In this document: positions 33,207-45,339 of the stretch, piece after piece
Numbering within the stretch: the first letter of the stretch is position 1
How the letters are laid out: each line of letters begins with the position of its first letter
Assembly (NCBI GenBank): GCA_038503075.1
Contig: JBCAML010000005.1
Coordinates: 2,046,001 to 2,110,000, forward strand
Direction of reading: 5' to 3'
DNA: 64,000 nucleotides
DNA from: Gyromitra esculenta
Taxonomy: Eukaryota; Ascomycota; Pezizomycetes; Pezizales; Discinaceae
Program-made: the position numbers and the translations under genes
Notes under the pieces: model-generated
Database searches by the model: none
Seen by the model: only the letters and a program-made list of their open reading frames with translations
Told to the model about the DNA's origin: nothing

Positions 33207-33735
33207 TTGGATTTGGTTGAGTTGCTGGGGGTGGCTGTTGGTGGAAGCTGTTTGAGACGGTGTAAGCAGCTCTTCGAGTTTGGTCATCCTCGAATCAATG
33301 GATGAAAGCATGTGCGTGGTATTGATAACGAGAGCAATAAGGATTGCTTCGGTGCGCGAAGGATCAGCGAGTGTAAGATTTTGAACAATAGGGGCAATGC
33401 TCGTTTGGTTGATGGGAGATTGTGCAATGAGTTTACAGAGGATGTCTTGCATCTCTGACAGTGCGCTGGAGGACATAATGGTGGGAGTTGCGGGACGAAT
33501 AGGAGAGTTAACTCTCGAGGGAGTGCCAGAGGAAGGCTGGAGAAGAGGGGTTGCTAAGAAGTTTCTTCCACTAGGGAAGGGCGAAAAGGGTACGGAGTTT
33601 TCAGACATCACGAACGCTAAGATGAAGCTGAAAATTAAAGAGCTAAAGAGGGGGATTGAGGTTTGTGAGAAGGTTAAGTGTCCCGAATAGGAAGGTGTTT
33701 TTCGAAAAAAATTGTGTAGAGGAGACGGAGCGTGT

Positions 33736-33751
33736 GATGAGACAGTACGTG
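33736..33751. repeat. LINE target-site duplication, right copy
   Basis: Exact match to the left copy at 21250-21265. It marks the 5' end of the minus-strand LINE and shows that everything between the two copies arrived by one LINE insertion followed by nested insertions. Confidence 0.92.
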
Positions 33752-36065
33752 TAGATACATGTATATATATACAATTCTGTACGTGTAGGTATGCAGAATG
33801 TTTTTTGCACGTGACTCCGTTCATTTCTCGGATAACCTGAGTGAGAATCCTTGCTGAGAATCATGGGAGTGATTGTCCTCGAGGCCACCGTAAAATCCAG
33901 GAACTAACTGGAATAAAATACATTTAATTGAATGGCTCGAGGGCTCTCATAAGTAGCCGTTACTTATACGTATTTGTATTTGAACATGCGCTTTCCTGTT
34001 TGTGCTATTTTCACCATCAAGTACTTGGGCTGTAATTAAAGGTTTCCGTTTGTCGTGGCTACAGCTTAAACAACCCCCTACTATATCGGGTGATAACTCA
34101 TGAATGCTCTGAAGTTTACTTCGGGGTTAATCACGATTCACGAAAAGCTGAAATGAAGAAACTTAGTTATCGTTTATTCTACGGCCACCTGCTTAAGTTG
34201 GCTGCAGATGCAAGCTATTCTAGGTTTCTTCAGTTGATGGACTTTGGCCTAACGACTCTGTCATTAGGATTTAGGGCTCCTACTATTCATTTAGTAAAAA
34301 AAAATTACATTCGTGTTCTCTCGGCGTAGATACCCTAGGGCGCTGATGAGCGTAACGAAGCTCCAGTTTAATATATCATGTGGAAGCAACGATCAGTCAC
34401 GTGTCATGGAAGAAACCTACTGATTTGCACTGGTAGGTCTAAAATATAGCTATCTTTCCAATGACTACAATACCAAAAAAGGGGATAGGATTACAGCTGG
34501 AGCATTGCCGATTTTAGAAATAGGTTGTAGGGCTGTTGGGTTTTGATAAATACCTTAATCTAGGGAATATCTAATTCTAAGAAATAGGCATTCCTCAAAA
34601 TGCTGCATCAATATTAGATCCATTAAGTATCCACTAAATTACTGTACTACTCCAGGGTGTATTATTTAGCTGTACCTCTTTTTTCTGTGTACATGATGCT
34701 TTCTATCAAAATTCTCATGATATCTACCCTAATTCAAGGATGAGATTCTTATAAATTCGATTCATCCGCAGCACCATCAACTCTCTACCTGTATATATGG
34801 GCATCTCAAAGTTGGGGAATACTTTTGAAAAATAAATTTTCAACTTGCTATCATGATACCTTACTAAGTAGGCTGACAAATCACTCACATTGATGATATT
34901 TGATTCTGTATGCTAGTACTTTGAGCTCATCTCATTGTTGTGAGGTACAAGACCTCAGGCTCTTCATACAAAGATGCCAGTGCACGTGGTGGGTGCTACA
35001 TGAAGCACGCTGGCACCTGGTGTGACTGCTAACCGCTGACCATGTGCCTTGGGTGACAGGTCAAAGGTCAGGCAGCGGAGTGATGGACCCAACCTAGGTC
35101 CGGCCTATTTTATGACCAGAATTTGCTGTTGTATTGGTACAGTATTGTTACCATACCCCCTATAATATAGTATTCACAGATAGCCCTAATTAACTCGGAA
35201 TCATCCAAAATACCGAATTTAGAATACAATTCAGCAGCACTATTGGAGCAAATTCACCCCCTTTTTTGGTACTGTATTCCTAAAAAAGATCACAATTATT
35301 GGTGATCTGCCTGGCACTCCCATGAGCGGCTTGGGAGAAATCGGCGGATATCTCGCTTTTACCCATATCATATATCGGTACCTATATCAGTATCTACGCT
35401 TCTGGGGGTGTTCGTGGCATTATTTGAGGTAGCTGCGAAAGAATATTCTACCCGTAATCTAACATGCTCTCAGCTATTACTCCCTTCTTTTCATGTACGC
35501 TAGCCGGGTCCGATGTGCTTGATAGCACTGGTGGAGCCCAAATATCAGCTACCGGAGGATAGCATATCAAGAATTCAGGATTAAAGACAAGCAAAGCAGA
35601 AGATCGCGTTTTTGTTCAATCCTTGGATAGCACTATTAGACGCCCCAAAAACAAAACCAAACAAACTCTGTAATTCAACTACGAAAAGGAAAGTAATAAT
35701 GAGGCCCCCGGTAAATAATTATACAAGCAACTTGCAAAGACTAATTCGGTTACAGATCAACAGTAATATATGGATCAGGAGAAAGAAACTACTGGAAAGA
35801 TAACGAAAACACCGAGACAGAGGAGAGAGAGAGTATAAAACATAGACATAAACTTACCCGTCTCTCCGGCGAACCGGGACGGGTGGGCTTTATAATACCT
35901 GTAGAATGGTAGTGTTAAGCCAAAGATGACTGCCATGCATGCCTTGTGGAACAAAAAACAAAGCGGCAAAAGAAATAAAACCCCAACCCCGAAACCGCAC
36001 CATCTTTCCACAAAACTGGAGTGTCTACTTTTAGTGAATCAAGCGAACCAAATATAAATCAGTGA
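33752..36065. other. Intergenic region with an 807-bp inverted-repeat element
   Basis: Runs from the LINE flank to the 3' end of the 2-oxoglutarate dehydrogenase gene. AT-rich; frames such as 34090-34329 and 35775-36011 show no domain. The frame at 35775-36011 covers a stretch with GT-AG-like signals but does not extend the dehydrogenase. The TA-flanked element at 34468-35274 is listed separately. Confidence 0.5.
34468..35274. mobile_element. 807-bp non-autonomous DNA element with TA target duplication
   Basis: Ends CAATACCAAAAAAGGGG on the left and CCCCTTTTTTGGTACTG on the right: inverted repeats of 17 bp with one mismatch, each flanked outside by TA (34466-34467 and 35275-35276). TA duplication and a CA(G) start fit the Tc1/mariner-pogo superfamily. 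No transposase frame is present inside, so it is a deletion derivative or MITE-like element. Confidence 0.65.
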
Positions 36066-39000
36066 CTAGAGGCCTAAGGCGTAGTTCAATAAGTCCTGTT
36101 CTTCCTTCTATAGAAATTGTTAGAATAGATCTAAATAGAGATGAAGTTGTATCAACAGTCGAAGGGGGTAAGAAAAACATACCACATGGCTTGCCTTGAG
36201 ACCAGTAGCAACACTGGCACTCGGATTTCTTCCAGCGTACTTGACGTACTTATCGGAGTGATTTTGGGTGTTGCGGATGATAGTATCCAATCTTGGCTGT
36301 ACAAAGCTCCAGCCACCAGCATTAAGCGGCTCTTCCTGAGTCCAGATAATTTCCTTTAGATTGGGGTATTTGTCCAACTCATCACGGAGTTGAGCCCAGG
36401 GGAAGGGATGTAGCTGCTCTACACGAACAATGACAGTGTCATCGACCTTATGCGTTCCGCGATGTTTGATGAGAGCGGCGTATACTTGACCGGTACAGAT
36501 TAAGAAACGGGTGCATTCGGAAGGATCCTTGATGCCGTTCCCGTGTTCAGTCTCAGGAATCAACCATTCGAAATGCGAGTCACCAGTGAAGTCAGAGATC
36601 TCGGAGCGAGCAAGAGGGTGGCGAAGCAAAGCTTTGCTGAAAAATATGACCAAGGCTAGAAAGATTGTTAGATACTGGCAATGCAAGAAATTTGGTAAGA
36701 AAAATTACAACTTACGTTTTCTGAATTGGCGATTCATCTGCCGTCTAAGGATGTGGAATAAATTGGAAGGTGTTGTCATGTAAGCAACTTGCATATTGCA
36801 GTCTTGATGCTGGCGATCTAATTTTTCCTCCGAAGGAAAATGGCGAGGATCTTCGTTACACAGCTGAAGATACCTTTCTATTCTCCCTGAGGAATGCTCA
36901 GGGCCCTGTCCATCGTATCCATGTGGGAGAGAGAGAACAAGACCAGTCCGTTGATGCCACTTAGTTTCTCCGGAAGCAATGAATTGATCAATGATGCATT
37001 GAGCATTGTTGGCAAAGTCCCCAAACTGGGCCTCCCAGATAACCAAAGCATCAGGAGATGACAAAGAATATCCATACTCGAAGCCAAGCCTGTCTTACGT
37101 TAGTTCGCCATAGGCCAGGAGAAGTATAGCAACACTTACACTCCAAATTCACTCAGTGAAGAGTTTGAAATGTTGAATTTCGCCTGGCTATCGCTAACAT
37201 GCTGCAATGGCGTATAGGTATTTTCTGTCACTTGGTCATGTAAGACGGCATGCCTCTGAGAGAAGGTACCGCGCTCTACATCTTGGCCACTAACACGAAC
37301 ATGCTTGCCTTCATTGACCAGACTTCCGAAAGCAAGAGCCTCAGCAGTCGACCAGTCAATGTTCTTGCCTTCCTCAATTGTTTTCTTACGATTCGCTAGA
37401 ATACGTTGCAAGTTTTTGTGGACCGTGAAATCTTTAGGGGGGGTAGCAATCACTTCCGCGATATGCTTAAGGGTGGCTTCATCGACAGCAGTTGGGAGAT
37501 GAGGCAAAACCTCCGTTGCCAATTCCTTGGGAGATTTGAAGCCTAATCATAACTCGTCGGTAAATTTTTTTAGTACGAATTTGAATCTCTGGCTTACCAT
37601 TCCATGCACTAGTAAGCCATTCTCTGGCTGTGGGCTGGTAATCCCTCGACTTTGCGAAGCTGTCTTCAAGCATATCCCACACCCTATAATTTTTTATTCT
37701 ATCAGAATGTATTCTCGAAACCTAAAAATATACTAATTCCAAGCTACTCACCATTTTTTATGTTCTTGAATGTCTTCTTGTGAGAAGCTGCCCTCGTCCA
37801 GTAATTGCTTAACGTACTGATCCAGGGCTGGTTCTTTCTCGGCGATCTTCCGGTACATAAGGGGTTGCGTAAAACTCGGCTGATCGGTTTCATTGTGTCC
37901 ATGCTTCCTGTAGCAGACGATATCTACGACGACATCTCTCTTGAATTCTGCCCTCCAGTCTGCAGCTAATTGACAGACGAAATTAAGAGCTTCTACATCC
38001 TCAGCGTTGACATGAAAAACTGGAGCATCGATAGCCTTTGCGATATCAGAACAATAGGGTGTAGAGCGAGCAAATCGAGGATCAGTTGTGAAACCGATTT
38101 GGTTGTTGACAATAAGATGGATAGTTCCACCAGTGGAATATGCAGGGAGAGCATGGAAACCCATGGTCTCATAAACAACACCTTGTCCAGCAAAAGCGGC
38201 ATCACCATGCACGAGAACCCCCATAGCAGTATGATGGGCTCTTTCGTCGTTATTGAAATGCTGAATCGCGCGGGTCTTGCCCAACACAACTGGGTCCTCA
38301 GCCTCTAAATGTGAAGGATTGGCAACTAAAGAAAGTTGCACCCGTTTGCCAGAAGGAGTTGGCCTTTCAAAGTTCATCCCAAGATGGTACTTGACATCTC
38401 CAGAACCCTCATCACTAGGTTCTGTAGTTCCTCCAAATTCGCTGAAGATACTTTCGTTTGGCTTACGAACGACATTGGAAAGCACATTAAGGCGACCACG
38501 GTGAGGCATACCAATTACAATGTCCTTCACCCCATGGTCGACCGATCTGTCAATCAGCGCCTTCATTCCCGGCACCAATGCCTCACAGCCTTCGAGACCA
38601 AAACGCTTGTCGTTCGGATATTTTGTTGATAGGAAAGACTCAAAAGATGACGACCAAATCAAACGATCAAGGATGCGGCGTTTTTCGTCATGGCTGTACT
38701 TGTAGGGGGTAGGAACCTCGATGCGCTCTCGAATCCAGTCGCATTGTTCACGATCTGGGATATGAACATACTCGATACCGTAAGAACCACAATAAGTCTT
38801 CTCGCAAGCCGCCACAATCTCCCTCAAAGTCATCTTCTCTTTGCCCTCCGTAGCGAACCTAGGCAGGATACCAGGCCCCAGGGTGTACTCATCATCAAGA
38901 TCTCTTTCGGTGAACTCATAGTGGTCGAGCTCGAGCTCGCGCGGTTTTGAGGTGCCTCCAACGTCTGCCAGCGAACGAATCCCGAGTGGATCGATCTTTG

Positions 39001-39546
39001 CTTTGTGATGTCCTCGAACTTGATATGCACGGACGAGCAGCTGAACCTTCAAATGCTTGGTGACATCAGTGTTACCGCCAAGATGAGCTCCTGGGATAAT
39101 AGCGGGGACACCGCCGGTGGGAGTGGGGACGATAGTCGGAGGAGCCTGGAAAGCTTGGGATGCGGGGCCATCGCCCTCCATGTTTCTAAAATAGACCTGC
39201 CATGAAATATGGACACTTTTAGGGTCTTTCTTCCATGATAGATACATCTCATCGATATAGTTTGCGGTATTCCCCTGCAGGAAAGCATCTGAAGGATCCT
39301 ATAGGTTACAAGTCGTTTTAGTTTCTATTATACACAAGTGACCGTTTGTCGGTATTCGGTGATTCATACCACTCCTTTCGCGTTAGATGCTGCAGCATAA
39401 TTTCTCGATTGCACAGCCAAGATCTTTCTCTGTGTTGGTAGAGACTTTGACCAGCGAGCAGGAGCAGGTACGGAGACAGAGCCTCTAAGACTGCTGCAGA
39501 TAGAACTGCTGCCAATGCGGCATGAGCGAAGGCTCGAACGCAGCAT
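36066..39546 (-). CDS. KGD1: 2-oxoglutarate dehydrogenase E1 component, mitochondrial
   Basis: Seven exons on the minus strand: 39546-39370, 39298-37752, 37683-37598, 37542-37140, 37089-36716, 36655-36183 and 36107-36066; 3102 nt, 1033 residues (yeast Kgd1 1014). The last exon is only 42 nt and encodes [13 protein letters not shown], matching the conserved E1 C-terminus; without it the frame would run into intron sequence. The N-terminus ([15 protein letters not shown], rich in Arg and Ser, no acids) is a mitochondrial presequence. Thiamine-diphosphate and active-site motifs are in order: [10 protein letters not shown] (about 325), [10 protein letters not shown] (about 424), NNQIGFTT (about 456), then the transketolase-like [14 protein letters not shown] and a C-terminal [16 protein letters not shown]. 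The enzyme decarboxylates 2-oxoglutarate and passes the succinyl group to E2 lipoate in the TCA cycle. Confidence 0.96.
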
Positions 39547-40547
39547 ATTTAATTATTAGAAAATTCAGGAGATGGATTTAAAAAAATGCGGGGGTGAGAC
39601 GGATGAGGGGAGCACGACGGTGGTAATCGTGGTGATGATAGTGATGACTTGAGAGCGAGGGGTGATGTACGGAAACAAGGCAGCTACTCGGAGATCCGAA
39701 GAAGAGCCGTGGAATGGGGGATCCGTCAAACAGGACTTGCTTCTAGAAGGAAAAGGGAAAAGAAAAAAGACCCATTATAAGCAAGAGGAGGTTCGTGGGA
39801 TACTGAGCCGCCAGTCCGTTTCTAGCACTAGCGCGGATAAATCCCTCGTTCTCTCTTGTTGCATCATGCGAACAAACCGATAGTCACGATCTAATCTCAA
39901 CCCCCAGATGGTGCCCAAACCAATCTTATTCTCGACGTCTTGGTGCCCATAAAGCGTCCTGATGACCTCCAGGGCTGTTGACTGTGTTTTAGTTATGTAA
40001 GAGTACAAAACTCCAGTGGATTTGGCGCTTGAACCCGGAAACGAGTTTGGACATAATCCTTACACTAACCACCGATCGCCGGTACCCAAATGCCCTAGAG
40101 CGCCCTAGCCACATGTATTCAAGCGAAACCCGTCTCTTACCTTTGATAGAGCACTCACAAGAGATACGAGTTGCACAGCAGTATATATCGAGTGAGACCG
40201 TGTGAAGCCTGTGCTCGGGAAGAAATTTTCCGAAATCCGGTTATACAAATACCCGGACACCGAAAAAAGAAATAGCTTTCTCAACTTTGTCTGAGGCTGG
40301 GGCTGACCAAATGTAGATATCTGCGCCTCTGACGATAGAAGTATCGTTGAGAACAGGTATAGCCATCGATTTCGTCACACCAAAGCTAACTCGGCGGGAT
40401 GGCGTTTCTTGTGTTTCCCGAGTTGTTCCGGGACATTAGCTTTCTCCGGATCTTGTTACCGAGATTCTAATAGTTTATCCGATTCTTTACACTTGCGTGT
40501 AAGGAGGCTTCATTTTAGTTTTCAAGCATGTATTGCGGTATCAGCTA

Positions 40548-40731
40548 TACAATCTCCGGTAGAATAATTGTAGAAATATGAGGGTAAGAGAACGGCCCAG
40601 GCAGAGAAGATCTAGAGTAGCCAATACCACCGCCAAAATCTTCCCGACGAGCCTGAAAGGCCAGTGAATGCTTTGGACCTTGAGTCGCTACAGTTCTACA
40701 ATTATTCTCATTTGTCTAGAGGTTATGCGGT
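40548..40731 (-). mobile_element. Miniature inverted-repeat element, family copy 1
   Basis: Inverted ends (AGAATAATTGTAGAA at 40561-40575 against TTCTACAATTATTCT at 40694-40708), an outer left end close to the family terminus, and an interior that aligns over its length to the reverse complement of copy 3 at 46886-47042, with a small internal insertion. Boundaries are approximate on the right. Confidence 0.6.
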
Positions 40732-41070
40732 AGCCTGAGCAAAGCTACGCCTATTTTTTCCACATCGTGCGTGTAGAGTGTCTTATGAGAGAGAGAATAC
40801 AGGTACCCATCTAACTACAGAGACCCACAAGCCACCCAAACAATCTACTCACCCAAACGGCTAACGCAAAAGGGGGGTTTTGGACGTTGCTACCAACTTC
40901 TTTGCCGTGAACTTTCCCAAGTAGGCTTTCCTCACCCAAAAACCAATTAATCACCATCTGTTCGGGTGGCTTGTGAGTTTCTCTATCCATCTCGCGTTTT
41001 AATGATCAGCAAGTTTGTTTTAGTTTTTTTGCTGTGGGCATTAGAACTCCCAGTGCAGACCCCCCGAGTC

Positions 41071-41230
41071 TATCTTGATGGTGAAACGAATTATTGTAAA
41101 ACTGTGGCAACTTAAGATTTGAAGCGTTTATTGACCTCTTCGGGCTTGTGGCAAAAGGTTTAGCAGTAGGCATCGACTACTATACTCTGCTTGGGGCACT
41201 CGCCTTTTCTGTTTTTCAGCAATGGGTATT
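41071..41230 (+). mobile_element. Miniature inverted-repeat element, family copy 2 (degraded)
   Basis: GAATTATTGTAAAACTGTGG and the following 100 bases align to copy 3 in the same orientation, with many C-to-T and G-to-A changes (for example CTCAGGATCC in copy 3 against CTTAAGATTT here). The terminal repeats are degraded and the ends are approximate. Confidence 0.5.
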
Positions 41231-42666
41231 TCCACCAGAGACTATATTTCGAGCTATCTCGTAATCACTTGCCTTACTTTGTCTCGAACATCGTAGACTA
41301 TGAGAAAATCCTACTTAAGTATTTGTGCTAAACTAATATCCTCCCTACGACTTACTCGGGACTGAGCAATGATTTCTAAGATTGCATATGCCGAGCAATG
41401 AGGGAATGGGTAGATAAACAGCGCACTTACACATCATCAAATTTAGGGGTTACGTGTAGTTTGGAGAAATAGGGTCTGACGAAGTCGGCTCTTGTTCTCT
41501 CTATTATGTTAGAAATAAGCCCTGATATCGGGCCCTTGGGGTATAGTTTTGGAGAGGAAAACTGGTGAGTGATAAAGGCTAGATCTAGAGCACGTCACGG
41601 AGCTACTATATATAAGCACACAAGCGGAGACTCACTACCAACCTTTGGGGAATCGGGGGTAGATCCCTCTCATGCCTTGTATTCTTCTATTTTTGTTTTC
41701 ATCTGATATATGCTACAGAAGCCCCAGATTTTTCTGTACGAGGCTGCGTATTTTAGGGCTGAATTTTACCCGACGCTAAAAACTACCGTATTATCTTGGT
41801 TATAAAGAACTGGCCTGAGCTAGGCAGTTCTAAATCGGCCTTCAGAAAAGCTCGAAAAGTTGTTAGAAACGGTTGCTAAGCATCAGAATCGCTATCCTAA
41901 TCACACACTTACTCACTCGATGAAGCAATTTCAATTAAAGTATTTTAGTCGGGCCTAGTCCAGGCCAGTTCATTATAGTCGAGATAATACGGTACTAAAG
42001 GCCAATTTTAATTTTTATGCTAAGACTGTGCTTGTTGGAGAAGCTTCCTAATACGGGGTGCCTCCACGGGTGTGGCTTCGGAGTCGGAAATGATTGAGAG
42101 ACAGGTACCCGAGCACACGGGCACTCGAGCGCCCGAGAGAGAGCTATTTAGATAAGGGCCGTATGCCCACCTCAAGCAAGCAAGCAAGCAAGCCATAAGC
42201 AATACAAGTAATCGAGTCTTCTATTCCTCCCTACGCGTCCCAATATCACAACAATGCTCTGACGACTATTAGCGAGTGACACTGTATGATGTTACTGCCT
42301 CTGAGAAGGGTCGTGCTACACAATGCTACAGATCTACCTTCGATACAGCTTGCTGAGCAGCGAGGTGGAGCTTAACGAGAGTTTAATTCATGTAGTCATA
42401 TATTCTCTTAGACTATTGTGACGGTCGTTCGACTCTGTTGATGTGCACGTGCAGGAAAACACAAGACAAAATGTAAATTCTGAGTATTATTATATAGCTA
42501 TCTGGTACTTTGAAAAACGCTCATACAATACATTCCAATTTACCCATTGTTACCTAGCCGGCCGTGTATACATGCCATTTACCAAAAAAAAAAAACGAGT
42601 ACCCAAAAGAAAAGAAAAGCATATCCTGAATACATAAACCAAAGTGAAAATTATCTATTAGTGACC

Positions 42667-45339
42667 CTAAGCAGAACTGTGTGCAAGGAATGCAGCAACA
42701 GCACCTCCCCAACTTCCAGGGTTGTTGTACTGAGAGGCGATATTGGTACCATCAACAATGAGATTGGTGAACAAATGCGTATTGGTATTGTACCAGTAAA
42801 GGGACTTTGTACTCGATACAATCTCTGCCGCGTTAAGCTGACAAATGCTGCTTTGGCAACAGCTAGCTTCACAGCTGCTGCTGGAACCGTATCCCTGGCC
42901 ACTTGCGAAAGTGAGTCCGTTGAAAAAGACCCAGAAGCCAGAGCCGTAAATGTAGATGTTTGAACCGCCGCTGATTCGCTGGGCCCAACCCATCTGACAT
43001 TGCTGAGTAGTGCAGCCGTTGAAGTTAGGATCTGAGAAGGCGCTGTTGACATCCCATGGAGTTGGAGCGTTAATGGGCGAGCCGGGTCCCTGCCAGTAGG
43101 CAGTTTCGGTTTGCTGCATGGCAATGAATACGTTCTTTGCGTTGACAAGGTTGTACTGGTATAGAGTGTTATGCTCGAAGGCAGTTCCGATCAACCAGGT
43201 AGCCTTAGTACCCTCGATAAGACAGCCACGGCCAGTGGAAATAACTTGGTTGGGACCACCATCGAGCGAGTGGTCGGCAGTCCATCCCCACATGTTTTCG
43301 ATGTAGGGAGAACCAGTAGTAGTGACGTGCAACATAAGGAAAGTAGCCTTGCAGTCATTGGCATTGGCGCCGGAACAGTTGCTATCAACTTTGGAATCGA
43401 TTGCACCACCAACACGGAAATGCGAGTTCCAGAATCCAACGTCTCCTGGGTTGCCAGACATATTGACCTCTACGAGAATAGCCCCGTTGAGAACATCGGC
43501 AGTCGTGAAGAGCATATCAGAGATTTGGGCGACACCGGTTTCGCCGGATTTTCCGACCTGGAACATCACGTGAGGGTTGCTGGCATCCCAGAATTTGCTA
43601 CCCTGAGCACTGATTGTCGACCAAACATCACCGACAATGCGAGAGCCTGGTGGGACGTAAATTGTGTCATATACAAGGTAAGTTCCTTGAGGGAAGTAAG
43701 TGATTTTGCAGCCAGCGTTCGCAGCTAAGATAGCATTGATTGCAGCGGTATCGTCAGTAGCGCCATCGCCCTTGACTCCTTGGTCCTTAACATTGACGAA
43801 TTGGCTGACATCGTACTTCTCATATTGTGGCTGAGCCATGGTGAAGTATTTCCCGTTGGATGCCAACAAAGACCCTGCACGGGCCGTTGTGTAGGTAGTT
43901 CCGCCTTGGTAGTTTCCAGGGTTGGCATTACCCATCACCCAGGTATTAGAAATACTACCCGCGAGAAGGGTTTGCCCACCGTTGCTCTGCTTGACAGTAG
44001 GACCAGAGTTGGTGCTAGAGAAATTTTCGACAACCAGAGAACCTTCTCCATAGCCGGACTTGTATGCGTTGACGACGACGCCGACAGAAGTGGCTGAGGA
44101 GTCGAGCAAAGTAACGGATCCAGCAACGCCATTACCACTCATGTCGATACCAGTACCGCAATTCAGGAAAGTGATATCTTGGGCAGTAAGGAGGAAGACG
44201 TGCGAAATAGCGATAGCAGTATTGCATCCATTAAAGCTAAGTCCCTTGAAAGCATATTGTTGGTTGTCAAGTCGGACACCAATGGCACCTCCATTAAAAG
44301 TCTGGGATAAATTGTTAGAAAGTGTTCATTCTGGTATTTAAAAAGACTCAATTAAAAACTCACCAAGTCGCTTAAGATGGTACCTGAGCCACCACCATTC
44401 ATAGTGACACCAATATGTTGAGAATAATTGGGCATGTTAAAGACAACATTGGTCAGCTGGCAAGCTTGCGATACAGGCCAATTGAGAGCAACGGCGCCAG
44501 TGTTCACGTCAATGGCAGTTGTGTCAAGCTTGATGTTGCGGATACCGATGTAAAAGTTTGTGGTGGAGCCAAGATATCTGCTCTGATCGAATCCTTGAAT
44601 AATCGGATTGGATCCAAGACCTGCGTCTGCTTTCAGAGTTGGCATATTGAGTGGATCACCAACGAGCATGGTGTTAACAAGCGTCTGGATGCTTGAAGAA
44701 ACCTTGTAAGTTCCGGCAGGTACATAGACAAAAGCTGGTACAGTGGTCTGTTGATAGTTGCTGTTACGATTCCAAGCGTCTGTACAAGATGTAAGCTTCA
44801 ATTTACTACAGGGATAAGTTATGATCAAGATCACATACCGCTAATAGCAAATTTAAAAGCTGCAGAATCATCATCGACTCCATTTCCCTTGGCGCCATAG
44901 ACCTTGACATCACGCCAAACCTGATATGTGCTGTCTCCATTGAAAGGTGAAGCACCGTTGTGATTGACGGCCGCTCGCCAAAAAGTGGTAGGGTTGCTTG
45001 CGGTTGGACCACCGCAAGTCGCCCGGCCGAAGAGAGCTCTTGGAGCAGTTTTCGTGGTGCCATTGTTTATCGGCTCAACGGAGAGCTTACCAGTGGTATT
45101 TGTATTCCCAGGGTATGGTACAGGTCTATATTTCTCATATAAATCAGAAAAATCGTTCAAAACATAAGAAAAAACAGCTGCGTGACTTACACAGATGCCT
45201 TTGGTGAATATTTATAATAAGCTTCAAACTTAGCAGTATTGTTCAAGACAGGTTGAACAACTGAGGTTGGTGCTGGTGGAAGGTAGCTCTGAGCAGTTAC
45301 AGCGCTGAACAGTGCTACGATCGAGATAAGGCCTCTCAT
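42667..45339 (-). CDS. Secreted exo-beta-1,3-glucanase, glycoside hydrolase family 55
   Basis: Four exons on the minus strand, 45339-45191, 45125-44839, 44779-44364 and 44301-42667, give 828 residues. Residues 1-16 (MRGLISIVALFSAVTA) are a signal peptide. Two right-handed beta-helix halves follow, each opening with the GH55/pectate-lyase-like motif: VKVYGAKGNGVDDDSAAFKF in the first half and VKDQGVKGDGATDDTAAINA in the second. Between them are Gly/Asn-rich helix turns. The C-terminus has paired cysteines (CEASCCQSSIC). GH55 enzymes release glucose or gentiobiose from the non-reducing end of beta-1,3-glucan, in wall remodelling, laminarin use or attack on other fungi. No chitin- or starch-binding module was seen. 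The start is fixed by the signal peptide. Confidence 0.93.

Larger units (their letters stand above)
25323..33608 (-). pseudogene. LINE ORF1, Gag-like protein, split by the Gypsy element
   Basis: Two minus-strand pieces, 33608-33207 and 26438-25323, are read in the same frame if the Gypsy element and one TTGGA copy are ignored; together they are 1518 nt, 505 residues plus stop. The start is chosen at 33608 (MSENSVPFSPF); the open frame extends further upstream but into the probable 5' UTR. The N-terminal part is Ser/Pro/Thr-rich with a helical stretch (SSALSEMQDILCKLIAQ). The middle is Ala/Lys-rich. The C-terminal part has several zinc knuckles, including CKKCWGFGHATAGC (CX2CX4HX4C) and CINCNGNHTATDLQC. 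Such proteins bind LINE RNA in a ribonucleoprotein. No stop or frameshift exists apart from the insertion. Confidence 0.85.
21266..33735 (-). mobile_element. Non-LTR retrotransposon (LINE, Tad1-like), full length, interrupted by nested insertions
   Basis: Bounded by a 16-bp target duplication and a poly-A tail read on the minus strand. Removing the Gypsy insertion (26444-33206 plus one TTGGA) and the solo LTR (23934-24342 plus one TTCAG) leaves about 5.3 kb: a 127-nt 5' UTR, ORF1 (CCHC nucleocapsid-like), ORF2 (endonuclease, reverse transcriptase, C-terminal zinc finger), a 3' UTR of about 200 nt and poly-A. ORF1 stop and ORF2 start are 2 nt apart. No RNase H domain was seen. The two-ORF layout, the APE-type endonuclease and the C-terminal CCHC fit fungal Tad1-clade elements. 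Clade assignment is inference from layout, since no tree could be made. Confidence 0.9.
39547..42666. other. Intergenic region, 3.1 kb, with two small inverted-repeat elements
   Basis: Holds the promoter of the dehydrogenase gene and the 3' flank of the glucanase gene. Two related miniature elements lie at about 40.55 and 41.07 kb. A CAAG tetranucleotide repeat is at 42173-42194. No gene was recognised; open frames are short and unconserved in appearance. Confidence 0.5.

Noticed and set aside
35775..36011. Possible extra 3' exons of KGD1
   Set aside because: A candidate exon bounded by AG and GTAAGT exists, but its product does not match the E1 C-terminus, whereas the 42-nt exon at 36107-36066 does.
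42173..42194. CAAG tetranucleotide run as a possible CRISPR-like or telomeric array
   Set aside because: Simple microsatellite with no spacers, and not a telomere motif.
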